This document shows positions 35,831 to 42,783 of a DNA stretch of 64,000 nt, one piece after another. Made by a program: the position numbers and the translations under genes. Positions within the stretch are counted from its first letter, which is position 1. Each line of letters starts with the position of its first letter. The notes beneath the pieces are model-generated. The model was not told the DNA's origin, did not search any database, and saw only the letters and a program-made list of their open reading frames with translations. The stretch is from Catenuloplanes atrovinosus (GTDB lineage Bacteria; Actinomycetota; Actinomycetes; Mycobacteriales; Micromonosporaceae), in NCBI RefSeq assembly GCF_031458235.1, contig NZ_JAVDYB010000001.1, positions 8,519,001 through 8,583,000 on the forward strand. The letters run 5' to 3'.

Positions 35831-36467
35831 TCGATGCGTTATGGGCTCTCTTCGGAGAGCCTATAACCGTCTATATGCGCTTCCTTCATGGCTCAGGCTT
35901 GGCTCGGGTGTTATATCAATATTCCGGGCGGCGGGCTTTTCCTTCGCTGGTTATCGGATATTACCCAGAAGCCCCCGTAGGGGGTCATTGGCAGCTATGC
36001 GGCTAAACCGTAAACGGCTATAGCGGCTATGGAGCTGAAATTGTAAACGGTTGGCTGGGTTAACGGTAAGCGGCTAAACCAGCTTTGCAGTAGAAGACCC
36101 CGTAGGGGTCTATACAAAGGGTAAACAGCATAACTGCGAAGCAGTTATTCCGGTTTCGCACGCGCGCGAGGCCGCAGGTTTGGGCTGGTCGAGGGTGGGC
36201 TGGAGGGTCGGATCGCCGCTCTCGACATCCGCCACCGCCTCAGCGGCCTTCTGGCGTGCTGGGTGGGTCTACCCTAGACCCGGGTACCCTCCAGGCTCGT
36301 TCGGGCCGCAGCGTGGATCTCAGGCCCCCTGGCGACCCCGTCATGATCTTCGGTGGGGGCGTCGGTAGCCAACTCTTGAGCATACCGCCGTCGGTCCCTG
36401 CTGAGCAACCAGGGTGCTCCGCGCTGAGGGTCTTCTGTCGGCACATTGCTTTGCCGCAGACGTCGGG
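35831..36467. other. gene-free AT-richer region of the element with hairpins and short repeats
   Basis: About 640 bases between the integrase and the kinase gene. It holds a terminator (35838-35867), perfect hairpins AGACCCC-GTA-GGGGTCT (36095-36111) and ATAACTGC-GAA-GCAGTTAT (36130-36148), and short direct repeats: CGGCTAAACC at 36000 and 36071, GTAAACGG at 36010 and 36043. The cluster looks like an origin, transfer or protein-binding region rather than coding DNA. From about 36180 to 36467 the sequence is more GC-rich and I see no gene with a ribosome site. Confidence 0.5.
35838..35867 (+). terminator. integrase terminator
   Basis: 13-bp stem with one G-T pair (35838-35850 / 35855-35867) and a TTCG tetraloop, 7 bases after the integrase stop. 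Confidence 0.75.
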
Positions 36468-37271
36468 TTAGCAACGTAGCCGGAATGCCTCCCATTCGGC
36501 CGAGGCGTCAACCATGCGCTCGGTCCAGGGATCTGTGCTGCCCTTGCCGATATGAGACCATAGCCTCGCGTTTGCTGTTGCAAACTCGTTGAGTCCTTCG
36601 GCTGTCGCCATTTGCCATGTCGGCACTTTGCTTGCCCAGCGTTCGGCCGAGGGTGGCTGATGCCCGGATGCGATAAGCCAAATTACCCAGTAGGCGGCAT
36701 CGAGCCATGGGGCACCTCGGGTGGCCCATCCCCAATCAACGATCCGAGCTTTCCCTTTGTATACGATGATGTTGGCGTTGTTAAGATCGGTGTGCAGTAG
36801 GGAGTCGCCGATGAAGTGGTGAACGCTACCGGGGCGAACGTAGGCTTGAAGTCGCTGGCCGGCATCCCGCAACTCAATGTCCGGGCGCGGGATTTCGCTC
36901 ATCTGGGTTAAGAGGTCGACGACTACCGGGACATGAAATGAGCTGGGGCTGTAATCGGCCACGCTGCCTTGCAACATCTCGAAGACGAGTACGTCCCAGC
37001 CGTCTTTCACGACTCGCCCATGAAGCTTCGGCGCAACTGCGTGCACGTGCGGCGCGACTTCGGCTTCTCTTGCCTGCGTCCATGACCATCGGTCGCCGGA
37101 TCGGAGCGCCTTGACGAAGAAATGCCCCTTGGCGCTCGCCAGTTTCACCCCCACCGCGCTGTTGAAGCCTTCGGCTACCGGCTCAACGGTGATCGGGGTT
37201 CCTGTGATCTGCTCAATGGCGGCACGGGTCCCTACGGGCAGGGCGTCATACGAGACTCGATGAACTGACAT
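36468..37271 (-). CDS. APH-family phosphotransferase in the putative RiPP operon
   Basis: 267 aa. Start ATG 37271 preceded by AGGAAG. Aminoglycoside-phosphotransferase/choline-kinase fold: Lys54 in FFVKAL, catalytic loop HTDLNNAN (160-167, Asp162 as base), and metal-binding VDWGWA with Asp179. The family transfers phosphate from ATP/GTP to small-molecule hydroxyls; the substrate is unknown. It is the last gene of the set radical SAM, peptide, kinase on the minus strand, separated from the peptide gene by 80 bases with a 9-bp hairpin. It could modify the peptide product or confer self-protection; both are inference. Confidence 0.82.
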   Translation of the reverse strand: MSVHRVSYDALPVGTRAAIEQITGTPITVEPVAEGFNSAVGVKLASAKGHFFVKALRSGDRWSWTQAREAEVAPHVHAVAPKLHGRVVKDGWDVLVFEMLQGSVADYSPSSFHVPVVVDLLTQMSEIPRPDIELRDAGQRLQAYVRPGSVHHFIGDSLLHTDLNNANIIVYKGKARIVDWGWATRGAPWLDAAYWVIWLIASGHQPPSAERWASKVPTWQMATAEGLNEFATANARLWSHIGKGSTDPWTERMVDASAEWEAFRLRC

Positions 37272-37294
37272 GTGAACTTCCTGGTCGACCGGAT

Positions 37295-37331
37295 GGCCCT
37301 GGGACGTCTGGCACGACAACGCCCCAGGGCC
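37295..37331 (-). terminator. hairpin between the peptide gene and the kinase gene
   Basis: 9-bp perfect stem GGCCCTGGG / CCCAGGGCC (37295-37303 / 37323-37331), beginning 21 bases after the peptide stop on the minus strand. No T tract follows. It may attenuate or stabilise the transcript 3' end so the peptide is made in excess of the kinase. Confidence 0.4.
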
Positions 37332-37351
37332 TTACCGGGTTGTGGCCGTGC

Positions 37352-37516
37352 CTAGCGGTAGGGGTTGTCGTCGCCGCAACCGCGCTGGTTGCCGCCGGTC
37401 AGGTCGTCGATCTGCGTGATGACGACCCCGGTGGGCTCCGGCGCGGGCACCGAGCGGATCACGGTGCTGAGCGCCTGCTGCGGGCGGCTGATGATCTCGA
37501 CCGGGACGGGGCTCAT
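37352..37516 (-). CDS. candidate RiPP precursor peptide, 54 aa
   Basis: 54 aa. ATG 37516 overlaps the stop of the radical SAM gene (ATGA) and has an excellent AAGGAGG site. The first part looks like a leader (MSPVPVEIISRPQQALSTV, then a Pro/Ala hinge VPAPEP and VVITQIDDL). The C-terminal part has a compact core-like stretch TGGNQRGCGDDNPYR with the only Cys (Cys47), a GG at 41-42, and a terminal Tyr-Arg. A tiny gene translationally coupled to a SPASM radical SAM enzyme is the hallmark of a ribosomally made, modified peptide. I do not recognise the core from any named class. Confidence 0.75.
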   Translation of the reverse strand: MSPVPVEIISRPQQALSTVIRSVPAPEPTGVVITQIDDLTGGNQRGCGDDNPYR

Positions 37517-38637
37517 GAAGCCTCCTTCATGCCGTGCTGACAGTAGTGACTGAGTGGAGCCTTCGCCTCCTGGTACACCCGTGCCATGGGTCGGCATACC
37601 CGGCAGGTGGATGAGAGCTTGCAGCCCGTGCATCCACCTGTGCGAAGCATCTGGGCGTCTGCGATGCCGGGCAGACGCAATAGCCCTTGCGGGCCTTCGG
37701 TGATCAAGCTGATGGGGTTGTCCCGGCCGACCTTGCACATCGTCGCGAAACCGTGCGGGTCGACGTGGAACGACGTGTGTCCCGCCGGGCAGCCCTGGAA
37801 GACATCGCTCTTGCCGATCAGGTCGGGAACCTGCGCAGCGAGCGTCGAACCCTTGCCGGTGTAGGTCGGCGAGATGGAGGCGTACTCCTTGAACCGCAGG
37901 CCGAGATCTCGCACCATCGCTCGCATCTCGTCCAGCTCGGCGACGTTGTGCTTGGTGATGATCAGGGTGACATCGACGGGAAGCCCGGCTTCAGCCGCCG
38001 CGACGAGCCCGCGATAGGCGTTCTTGAACGCCCCTCGTGTCTGCGTCAGGGCGTCGGCGGTCTCCGGGCTTGCCCCGTACATCGACACGGTGATCTTGTG
38101 CGGCTGACGCCTTCTGAACGCGTCCAGCAGGTCTTCCCGGTGGAGGCGGGAGCCGTTGGTCAAGATCTCCATCATCATCCCGGCCGCGTGGGCCCGCTCG
38201 TACGCAGGCACGAAGTCCGGGTCGATGAGCGGTTCGCCGCCGGTGATCTCAAACCAGATCACGCCCATGTCGCGCAGCATGTCGATCAGGCGAAGCTTGT
38301 CCGCGAGCGGTAGTCCGGCGAAGGGCCGTTGTTCGAGGTAGCAGTGCTCACAGGAGAAGTTGCATCCCTTGTTGATCTCCCATGAGGCGCGGCTGTACGT
38401 GACCGGCAGGACCGACGGTGGCCGGACCACAAGCGCCTCATTGACCGGGCGCGCCGCCAGGTCCAATCCCCACGCCTGTCGCGCTACCTCGGCGAACCAG
38501 CCGGGCGTGACCGCGTTCTGATCGGCCAGGTTGGCAAGCTCGGCGTAGTACCTGGAGGGAAGCTGCATAGCCGCGTTCTGACCCGCCCGGACAGCGATGA
38601 ACTTGTCCTCCTGCGGACTGACGATTGCCTGGTACAT
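37513..38637 (-). CDS. radical SAM / SPASM-domain peptide-modifying enzyme
   Basis: 374 aa. ATG 38637 has AGGAGG upstream; a longer frame lacks a site. Radical SAM cluster motif C92-NFS-C96-EH-C99, then ITGGEPLIDPDF (GGE motif). The C-terminal SPASM domain has seven cysteines: C283, C301 (with G296, the CX9-15GX4C pattern), C336, C339, C345, C348, C366, enough for two auxiliary 4Fe-4S clusters. About 80 residues precede the barrel and might bind the leader peptide. Such enzymes form thioether, C-C or C-O links in peptides using S-adenosylmethionine. It overlaps the 54-aa peptide gene by 4 bases. Confidence 0.92.
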   Translation of the reverse strand: MYQAIVSPQEDKFIAVRAGQNAAMQLPSRYYAELANLADQNAVTPGWFAEVARQAWGLDLAARPVNEALVVRPPSVLPVTYSRASWEINKGCNFSCEHCYLEQRPFAGLPLADKLRLIDMLRDMGVIWFEITGGEPLIDPDFVPAYERAHAAGMMMEILTNGSRLHREDLLDAFRRRQPHKITVSMYGASPETADALTQTRGAFKNAYRGLVAAAEAGLPVDVTLIITKHNVAELDEMRAMVRDLGLRFKEYASISPTYTGKGSTLAAQVPDLIGKSDVFQGCPAGHTSFHVDPHGFATMCKVGRDNPISLITEGPQGLLRLPGIADAQMLRTGGCTGCKLSSTCRVCRPMARVYQEAKAPLSHYCQHGMKEAS

Positions 38638-38675
38638 CGGTCCTCCTGTCCTGGTCAGTGGTGGCGCGTGAGCGC

Positions 38676-38717
38676 GGGCGGGCGTGACGGGGGCGGGGGC
38701 ATCCGCCACGCCCGCCC
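38676..38717. repeat. 11-bp hairpin upstream of the radical SAM gene
   Basis: GGGCGGGCGTG (38676-38686) and CACGCCCGCCC (38707-38717) flank a 20-nt loop, in the 130-base gap between the small CxxC-protein gene and the radical SAM gene. Could weakly separate transcription of the two. Confidence 0.4.
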
Positions 38718-38767
38718 ACTCCCGTCAGGAGGGCCGGCTCATGACGGGCTTCGAGAGGGCTCGGATT

Positions 38768-39049
38768 TCAGCGGGAGGTCGCGTCGACCAGGCGGTTAGG
38801 CGTTCGGGGAATCCAGCCCATGAACCGAGGCCAGAAGTCGATGTCGGCGAGCTTGGGGTGCCGGACCGCATCCGCGATGGCTTCATGCATGTGGGCTGCC
38901 ATGTACATCCGGAGTAGGAGCCGTGAATGCCGGAAGGTCCTCAACAGCGCAGCGCGTCTCTCCTCGCACGGCCACGCCTGACCACAGCTCGACACCTTGC
39001 ACGTCCAGCCGGGTCGCGAGGGAGCGTGGAGAGTCGCTGTCTCAGCCAC
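38768..39049 (-). CDS. small protein with paired cysteines (often labelled 'flavin reductase' in actinomycete elements)
   Basis: 93 aa. Start GTG 39049 with GGAGGAG upstream. N-terminal RPGWTCKVSSCGQAWPCEERRAALL contains C-x4-C-x5-C, typical of a short Streptomyces family with the pattern W.C..C...WPC, and the C-terminus ends in the FMGWIPR motif often seen there. Databases often call these flavin reductases, but no flavin-binding motif is visible. It is transcribed toward the radical SAM gene, divergent from the HTH-PRTase gene. Confidence 0.65.
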   Translation of the reverse strand: MAETATLHAPSRPGWTCKVSSCGQAWPCEERRAALLRTFRHSRLLLRMYMAAHMHEAIADAVRHPKLADIDFWPRFMGWIPRTPNRLVDATSR

Positions 39050-39335
39050 CGGTTCTCCTCCTGACCGTTGCCGCCCGCCGCCCCTCGCTCGGATGCTGAG
39101 AGCGGCGGGCGGGGCACTGGTGTGTCGATGAGGTGCCTCGACGCGAAAACGATCGCATCTGCGCAAGCTCGGACACACCTCTGTGGTCGGTCATGGACGA
39201 TCGGATCTGTGTGTAGGGCTGAGCTGCGGATACGCCCATGATCGATGCGGCTTGCCCATTCGAGTGGGCAACAGTAGCGTGGCCGTCACGACCGGTGATG
39301 ACGGATGGCTCGGCATCGGTGACGGAGAGGCCGGA
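39050..39335. promoter_or_regulatory. divergent control region in the element, with a promoter for the HTH-PRTase gene
   Basis: 286 bases between divergent starts. On the plus strand TTGCCC (39252-39257) and TAGCGT (39275-39280) are 17 bases apart, a good -35/-10 pair, 56 bases before the ATG at 39336. The minus-strand promoter for the peptide operon must also lie here but I cannot place it. Confidence 0.5.
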
Positions 39336-40469
39336 ATGGGCGCAGCGGCACAACGCAGCCAGTCCCCGCAGGCGCGCGGACGAGAGCTGGCACGGCAGGG
39401 CAAGGATCTCTACATCGAGTTCGGGTCGGTCAGCGCCGCCGCTCGCGAGCTGATGAACCGGCACCAGGATCTGCCCAGCATCCAGGCACATCGGTACGCG
39501 GCGGGGCTGTCACAGGATCAAGCCGCAGCCCGGTACAACACCGTTGCCGGTAATCAGACGACTCTTGGTGGAACGACCATCAACGCGTGGGAGAGCTGGG
39601 CGCGAGCGCGGGGAAGCGCGGGAGCCGGATCGCCACCGTCGTTCGCCAGTCTGCTGATCCTCGCGACCGCGTACGGGCGTGGCCCGCATGGCACCGCAGA
39701 CGAGACCATCTCGCCGAGTGACCTTGTGCAAGAGGCGTACGAGAAGCTGGCTCCCGAGGACCAACTCGCGCTGAAGAGCGTGGCCGCTCGTCCCTCCATG
39801 ACCGCCACCAGCGACGCGCTCCAGCCGCGTAACGCCGTCGTCGGCGGGTCGCCGGGCGTGGACAACATCATCGGGCCGGACTTCAACCTCCAGGCGCCTA
39901 CGATCGACAACGGGAATCCAGCCATCTGTGCGTTCTCGTTGCCCAACCCGAATCCGGGCCAGCTACTCGATCTCACCTGGAACACGTTCGGCTTCGGCGT
40001 CCAACGCCTGATGAAGCAGATCAAGAGCCTCGGACGACGGCTCAACGCCGACATCTGCTTCGGGGTCAACGAGGCGGGTCTGGTGATGGCGACCTTCCTC
40101 GCCTCAGCCCAGTTCAACCGGTCCGCTATCGGGTACCTCCGGTGCCACCGGGTGAAGAACGAGGTGACCTTCACCAAGGAGTCCCACTACCCGGAGACGG
40201 TCGAAGCGCCAGTCATCGTCATCTGCGACTTCGAGGTGAAGCACGCGGACGTGGTGGGCTTGGTGGCGCGTGAGCTGCGAGCCCGCTACCCGGGAGCGGA
40301 ACTGTACTTCGCCGTCTTCGGCGCGATGACGAAGGGCAACTCGTTGGAGGTAGAGAGCTTCGACGATCTGACCGGAGCGACGATTATGAAGGCCGCTAAC
40401 TTCGAGGCCGTATTCATCGCCGCGACCATGAGCCCACCCGGCATCGAACCACCGCTTGAGCTGCGTTGA
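39336..40469 (+). CDS. HTH protein fused to a phosphoribosyltransferase-like domain
   Basis: 377 aa. ATG 39336 follows GGAGAGG; the frame is open further upstream without a ribosome site. The N-terminal part (about 20-120) has an HTH-like helix set (ELARQGKDLYIEFGSVSAAARELM ... GLSQDQAAARYN, broken here). The C-terminal part (about 200-375) resembles a type I PRTase: ICFGVNEAGLVMATFLAS, then VIVICDFEVKHADVVGLV where PRPP-binding loops normally read DD..TTG. The acidic pair is reduced, so it may bind rather than convert PRPP. A ligand-sensing regulator of the cluster is one reading. Confidence 0.62.
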   Translation: MGAAAQRSQSPQARGRELARQGKDLYIEFGSVSAAARELMNRHQDLPSIQAHRYAAGLSQDQAAARYNTVAGNQTTLGGTTINAWESWARARGSAGAGSPPSFASLLILATAYGRGPHGTADETISPSDLVQEAYEKLAPEDQLALKSVAARPSMTATSDALQPRNAVVGGSPGVDNIIGPDFNLQAPTIDNGNPAICAFSLPNPNPGQLLDLTWNTFGFGVQRLMKQIKSLGRRLNADICFGVNEAGLVMATFLASAQFNRSAIGYLRCHRVKNEVTFTKESHYPETVEAPVIVICDFEVKHADVVGLVARELRARYPGAELYFAVFGAMTKGNSLEVESFDDLTGATIMKAANFEAVFIAATMSPPGIEPPLELR

Positions 40470-40486
40470 CCGTTGGAGAGGCACTG

Positions 40487-41416
40487 ATGGATCAAGCCAG
40501 GAACGTTCCCCCGCAGGCCATGAAGATCGCCGAGATGGTCAGGTCGGTGATGCTGGAACTGCGACCCCGCCTCGTAGAGGCTGCGCTGACCGGCCGGCGG
40601 GGCGAGAGCGAGAACCTGCGCCACGCGGACAACTTCCTGTCTGAGCACGACCTGTGGATGCACCAGCGTTACCGGGAACTCCTCACCCCTGTTCTCGGCA
40701 CGTTCGTCTACGCATCGGAGGAAGCAGAGCCGGAGGTGATCGGCGACGACCCCGATCCTGATCTGTGCGTGCTGGTGGACCCGCTCGACACGAGCGAACT
40801 CGCCGTGCGGGGTGTGCTCGGCTACACGCACGTCATGGTCTACTCGCGTACTGCGGCCCAACCGGTGATCGCCGTTGTCGGCGACATCTTCCACCACCTT
40901 CAGCTCTACGTCGGCGCACGGGATGAACAGGGCATCGACCGAGCCTTCGTCGTGACCGCAGATGGCGAGACCTACGAACTCGGTCCGCGTCCACCAAAGC
41001 GGCTCGCCGAGTCGATGGTGACCAACTTCCTGATGAAGCCGGGTGAACGCTTCCTCCCGCTCTCGCAGAAGACTCAGCTCATGAACACCCTCGACGAGCC
41101 GTCAGAGGACGGCAAGAGCCGGGGACGTATCGGCGTGGACTTCGGCTCCGTCAGCCTCTGTCACGTCGCCGCAGGCATGACCGAGGCCGTCATCGAGTTT
41201 GCCAAGGGCTTCGCCGTCTGGGACCTCGCGCCAGGCCACTACATCCTGCACGCCGCCGGAGGAACCGTGCTCGACCTGGACGGCGCTCCCGTACCGCTCG
41301 ACTATCGCTTCGGCTCGTTCGACGAGATCACCAAGGCCATGGACCGGCGACAGCGGTTCGTCGCTGCGGGAAGTAGCGAACTAGCGGCGGAAATTGTCAC
41401 TGCGCTTCGCTCCTGA
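40487..41416 (+). CDS. inositol-monophosphatase-like (FIG superfamily) phosphatase
   Basis: 309 aa. ATG 40487 with GGAGAGG upstream. Metal-binding elements are recognisable: E78-E79 in YASEEAE, DPLDTS at 98-103 (DPxD pattern), and W245-D246 in AVWDLAPGHYILHAAGG. This superfamily removes phosphate from inositol, sugar or nucleotide (PAP) monophosphates using Mg2+. 17 bases after the HTH-PRTase gene, so in one operon. Together with the kinase in the opposite operon it suggests a phosphorylated intermediate; that is inference. Confidence 0.78.
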   Translation: MDQARNVPPQAMKIAEMVRSVMLELRPRLVEAALTGRRGESENLRHADNFLSEHDLWMHQRYRELLTPVLGTFVYASEEAEPEVIGDDPDPDLCVLVDPLDTSELAVRGVLGYTHVMVYSRTAAQPVIAVVGDIFHHLQLYVGARDEQGIDRAFVVTADGETYELGPRPPKRLAESMVTNFLMKPGERFLPLSQKTQLMNTLDEPSEDGKSRGRIGVDFGSVSLCHVAAGMTEAVIEFAKGFAVWDLAPGHYILHAAGGTVLDLDGAPVPLDYRFGSFDEITKAMDRRQRFVAAGSSELAAEIVTALRS

Positions 41417-41715
41417 CGGAGGCATTTGACCAGCTCAGGGGTTGTGCAGGCTCGTTCTAACCCGTTCAGAAAGACTCTGAAACTGTGGCGGAATCTGAGC
41501 TGCTATTACCTGCCGGTCCTCGGATGAAGGCGTTAGGGGTCATACCCCCACCCTCATGTGCAGGCAAACGTCCTGCTCGGAGGGTGTTCAAAAACGAAGG
41601 ATTATGAGACGGCTCTGCCGGAGGGCTGAGCGAGGCTGAGACCTTGTCCATAACCCGTCTCGAAACGTGGCTTGCGGGCTTGATGTTTCGAGACGAGTTA
41701 TGAGACAGTCTGTGC
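41417..41715. other. intergenic region before the resolvase gene
   Basis: About 300 bases, AT-richer than the chromosome. It contains two copies of TTATGAGAC (41602-41610 and 41698-41706) and a long inverted repeat (41649-41702). No open frame with a ribosome site. Confidence 0.5.
41649..41702. repeat. 18-bp inverted repeat upstream of the resolvase (candidate res/crossover site)
   Basis: Arms 41649-41666 and 41685-41702 match at 17 of 18 positions (CATAACCCGTCTCGAAAC / GTTTCGAGACGAGTTATG), separated by 18 bases. The right arm ends 14 bases before the resolvase ATG. The outer half-site TTATGAGAC recurs at 41602. Position and symmetry fit a binding site for the serine resolvase or its own operator. 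Confidence 0.6.
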
Positions 41716-42309
41716 ATGGCGATACCCGCTGGCGTCGGCCAGCTCATTGGATATGCCCGTGTCTCCACCAATGCACAGGACGCACAGCTACAGCGAGACG
41801 CACTCGCTGAAGTCGGGTGTGCCCGGGTCTTCGAGGACAAGGCGAGCGGCAAGAACACCGACCGCGTGGGCCTCGCTGCCGCGTTGGACTATGCGCGGCC
41901 TGGCGACACCCTGTGCGTCTGGAAGTTGGACCGTCTCGGTCGTTCGGTGAAGGACGTTCTCACCATCGCGGACGATCTCCATGGGAGGGACATCGGGCTG
42001 CGCATCCTCACCGGCAAGCTCTCCGGGGTCTATACGCCTACCGGTGAGGGCAAGTTCTTCTTCACCATGATGGCCGCCTTCGCGGAGCTGGAGCGTGACA
42101 TCATCCGCGAGCGCACCCGCGCGGGGCTGGATGCCGCGAAGGCTCAGGGGCGGACCGGCGGGCGGCCAACGGTCGTCAATGAAGACATCTTGACGGTTGC
42201 GCGCGCTCGGCGGGCGAAGGGTGAGAGCGTCAACTCCATCGCCAAGGTGCTGGGAGTCTCGCGGGCGACGCTGCATCGGCACCTCGCGGAGCCCGCAGAG
42301 GGGCACTGA
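41716..42309 (+). CDS. small serine recombinase (resolvase/invertase family)
   Basis: 197 aa. Catalytic N-terminus LIGYARVSTNAQDAQLQRD with nucleophile Ser17, then VWKLDRLGRSVKDVL and the E-helix AFAELERDIIRERTRAGL. C-terminal HTH GESVNSIAKVLGVSRATLHRHL. It lies at the right end of the element, about 200 bases from attR, opposite to the large integrase. Likely roles are resolution of element dimers, inversion of a segment, or an excision aid. The inverted repeat upstream is its candidate target. Confidence 0.9.
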   Translation: MAIPAGVGQLIGYARVSTNAQDAQLQRDALAEVGCARVFEDKASGKNTDRVGLAAALDYARPGDTLCVWKLDRLGRSVKDVLTIADDLHGRDIGLRILTGKLSGVYTPTGEGKFFFTMMAAFAELERDIIRERTRAGLDAAKAQGRTGGRPTVVNEDILTVARARRAKGESVNSIAKVLGVSRATLHRHLAEPAEGH

Positions 42310-42394
42310 GCCGCGAGCCTGCGACACGGGGAGGCCGGTTGTCGACCGTCCGCGTACCGCAGGCTCAGGCGATCTCAGGTCTGTCGAGCTGCGA

Positions 42395-42658
42395 TCAAGC
42401 GACCGGAGCCGTACCCGCGATGGCTTCCTTGACTTGCTTGATCGTCGGGTTTGTCATTACGATTTCGCTTCCGCCAGTTGGGGGAACAATGCGGACCGTG
42501 GGAACGGTCTGGTTGCCGCCGTTCACGCCGCGGACGAACGCGGCCGCCTCCTCGTCCGCCTCGATGTCCACCACCCGGTAGCCGATGCCCTCGCGGTCGA
42601 GCTGCGACTTCAGGCGGTGGCAGTAGCCGCACCAGCTCGTCGAGTACATGGTCAACAT
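42395..42658 (-). CDS. mrx1: hybrid mycoredoxin (glutaredoxin-like) with element-encoded C-terminus
   Basis: 87 aa. Start ATG 42658 with GAGGAG upstream (another ATG at 42676). Active site C10-GY-C13 and the cis-Pro motif TVPTV. Actinobacterial mycoredoxin reduces mycothiol mixed disulfides on proteins. Residues 1 to about 50 are outside the element; from about Q50 the sequence crosses attR and the last third (from VRIVPPTGGSEIV...) comes from the element, keeping the TNP motif of the original tail. The native tail remains as a fragment at 33967-34062. The AT-richer codons from 42395 to 42490 fit foreign origin. Confidence 0.87.
   Translation of the reverse strand: MLTMYSTSWCGYCHRLKSQLDREGIGYRVVDIEADEEAAAFVRGVNGGNQTVPTVRIVPPTGGSEIVMTNPTIKQVKEAIAGTAPVA
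42504..42511. other. attR core
   Basis: ACGGTCTG, identical to 34055-34062, inside the QTV codons of the hybrid mycoredoxin. Element sequence lies to the left, chromosomal sequence to the right. Confidence 0.75.
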
Positions 42659-42783
42659 CGCAGGCTCACTCCTCATGGCAGACGCTGGTCACCCGATCAT
42701 CACCCTCAACCAGCGATGATGTGCGGATAATCCCGCGCCCGGCGTGCGGTCGCGGCGCCGATCATGTCCTAGGCTCGGACGCC

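Larger units (their letters stand above)
34055..42511. mobile_element. 8.45-kb integrative element inserted in mycoredoxin, carrying a putative RiPP operon
   Basis: Flanked by an 8-bp identity ACGGTCTG (34055-34062 and 42504-42511) within wider similarity GTGGGxACGGTCTG. Both copies lie in the TVPTV codons of mycoredoxin: the original C-terminus is outside the left end, the N-terminus is outside the right end. It encodes a large serine integrase at the left end and a small serine resolvase at the right end. Cargo: small CxxC protein, radical SAM enzyme, 54-aa peptide, APH kinase, HTH-PRTase and FIG-type phosphatase. The element is visibly less GC-rich than its surroundings. It lacks a conjugation translocase, replication initiator or phage structural genes, so it is not a complete AICE or prophage. 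Confidence 0.88.

Noticed and set aside
36180-36446. Short overlapping frames in the element (about 60-70 codons)
   Set aside because: No ribosome sites or recognisable products; several frames are open on both strands.
34055-42511. Self-transmissible AICE or complete prophage
   Set aside because: No FtsK-like translocase, replication initiator, capsid, terminase or lysis gene; only recombinases and cargo.
42339-42581. Plus-strand frame opposite the hybrid mycoredoxin
   Set aside because: Antisense to a well-supported glutaredoxin-like gene with the CGYC active site.
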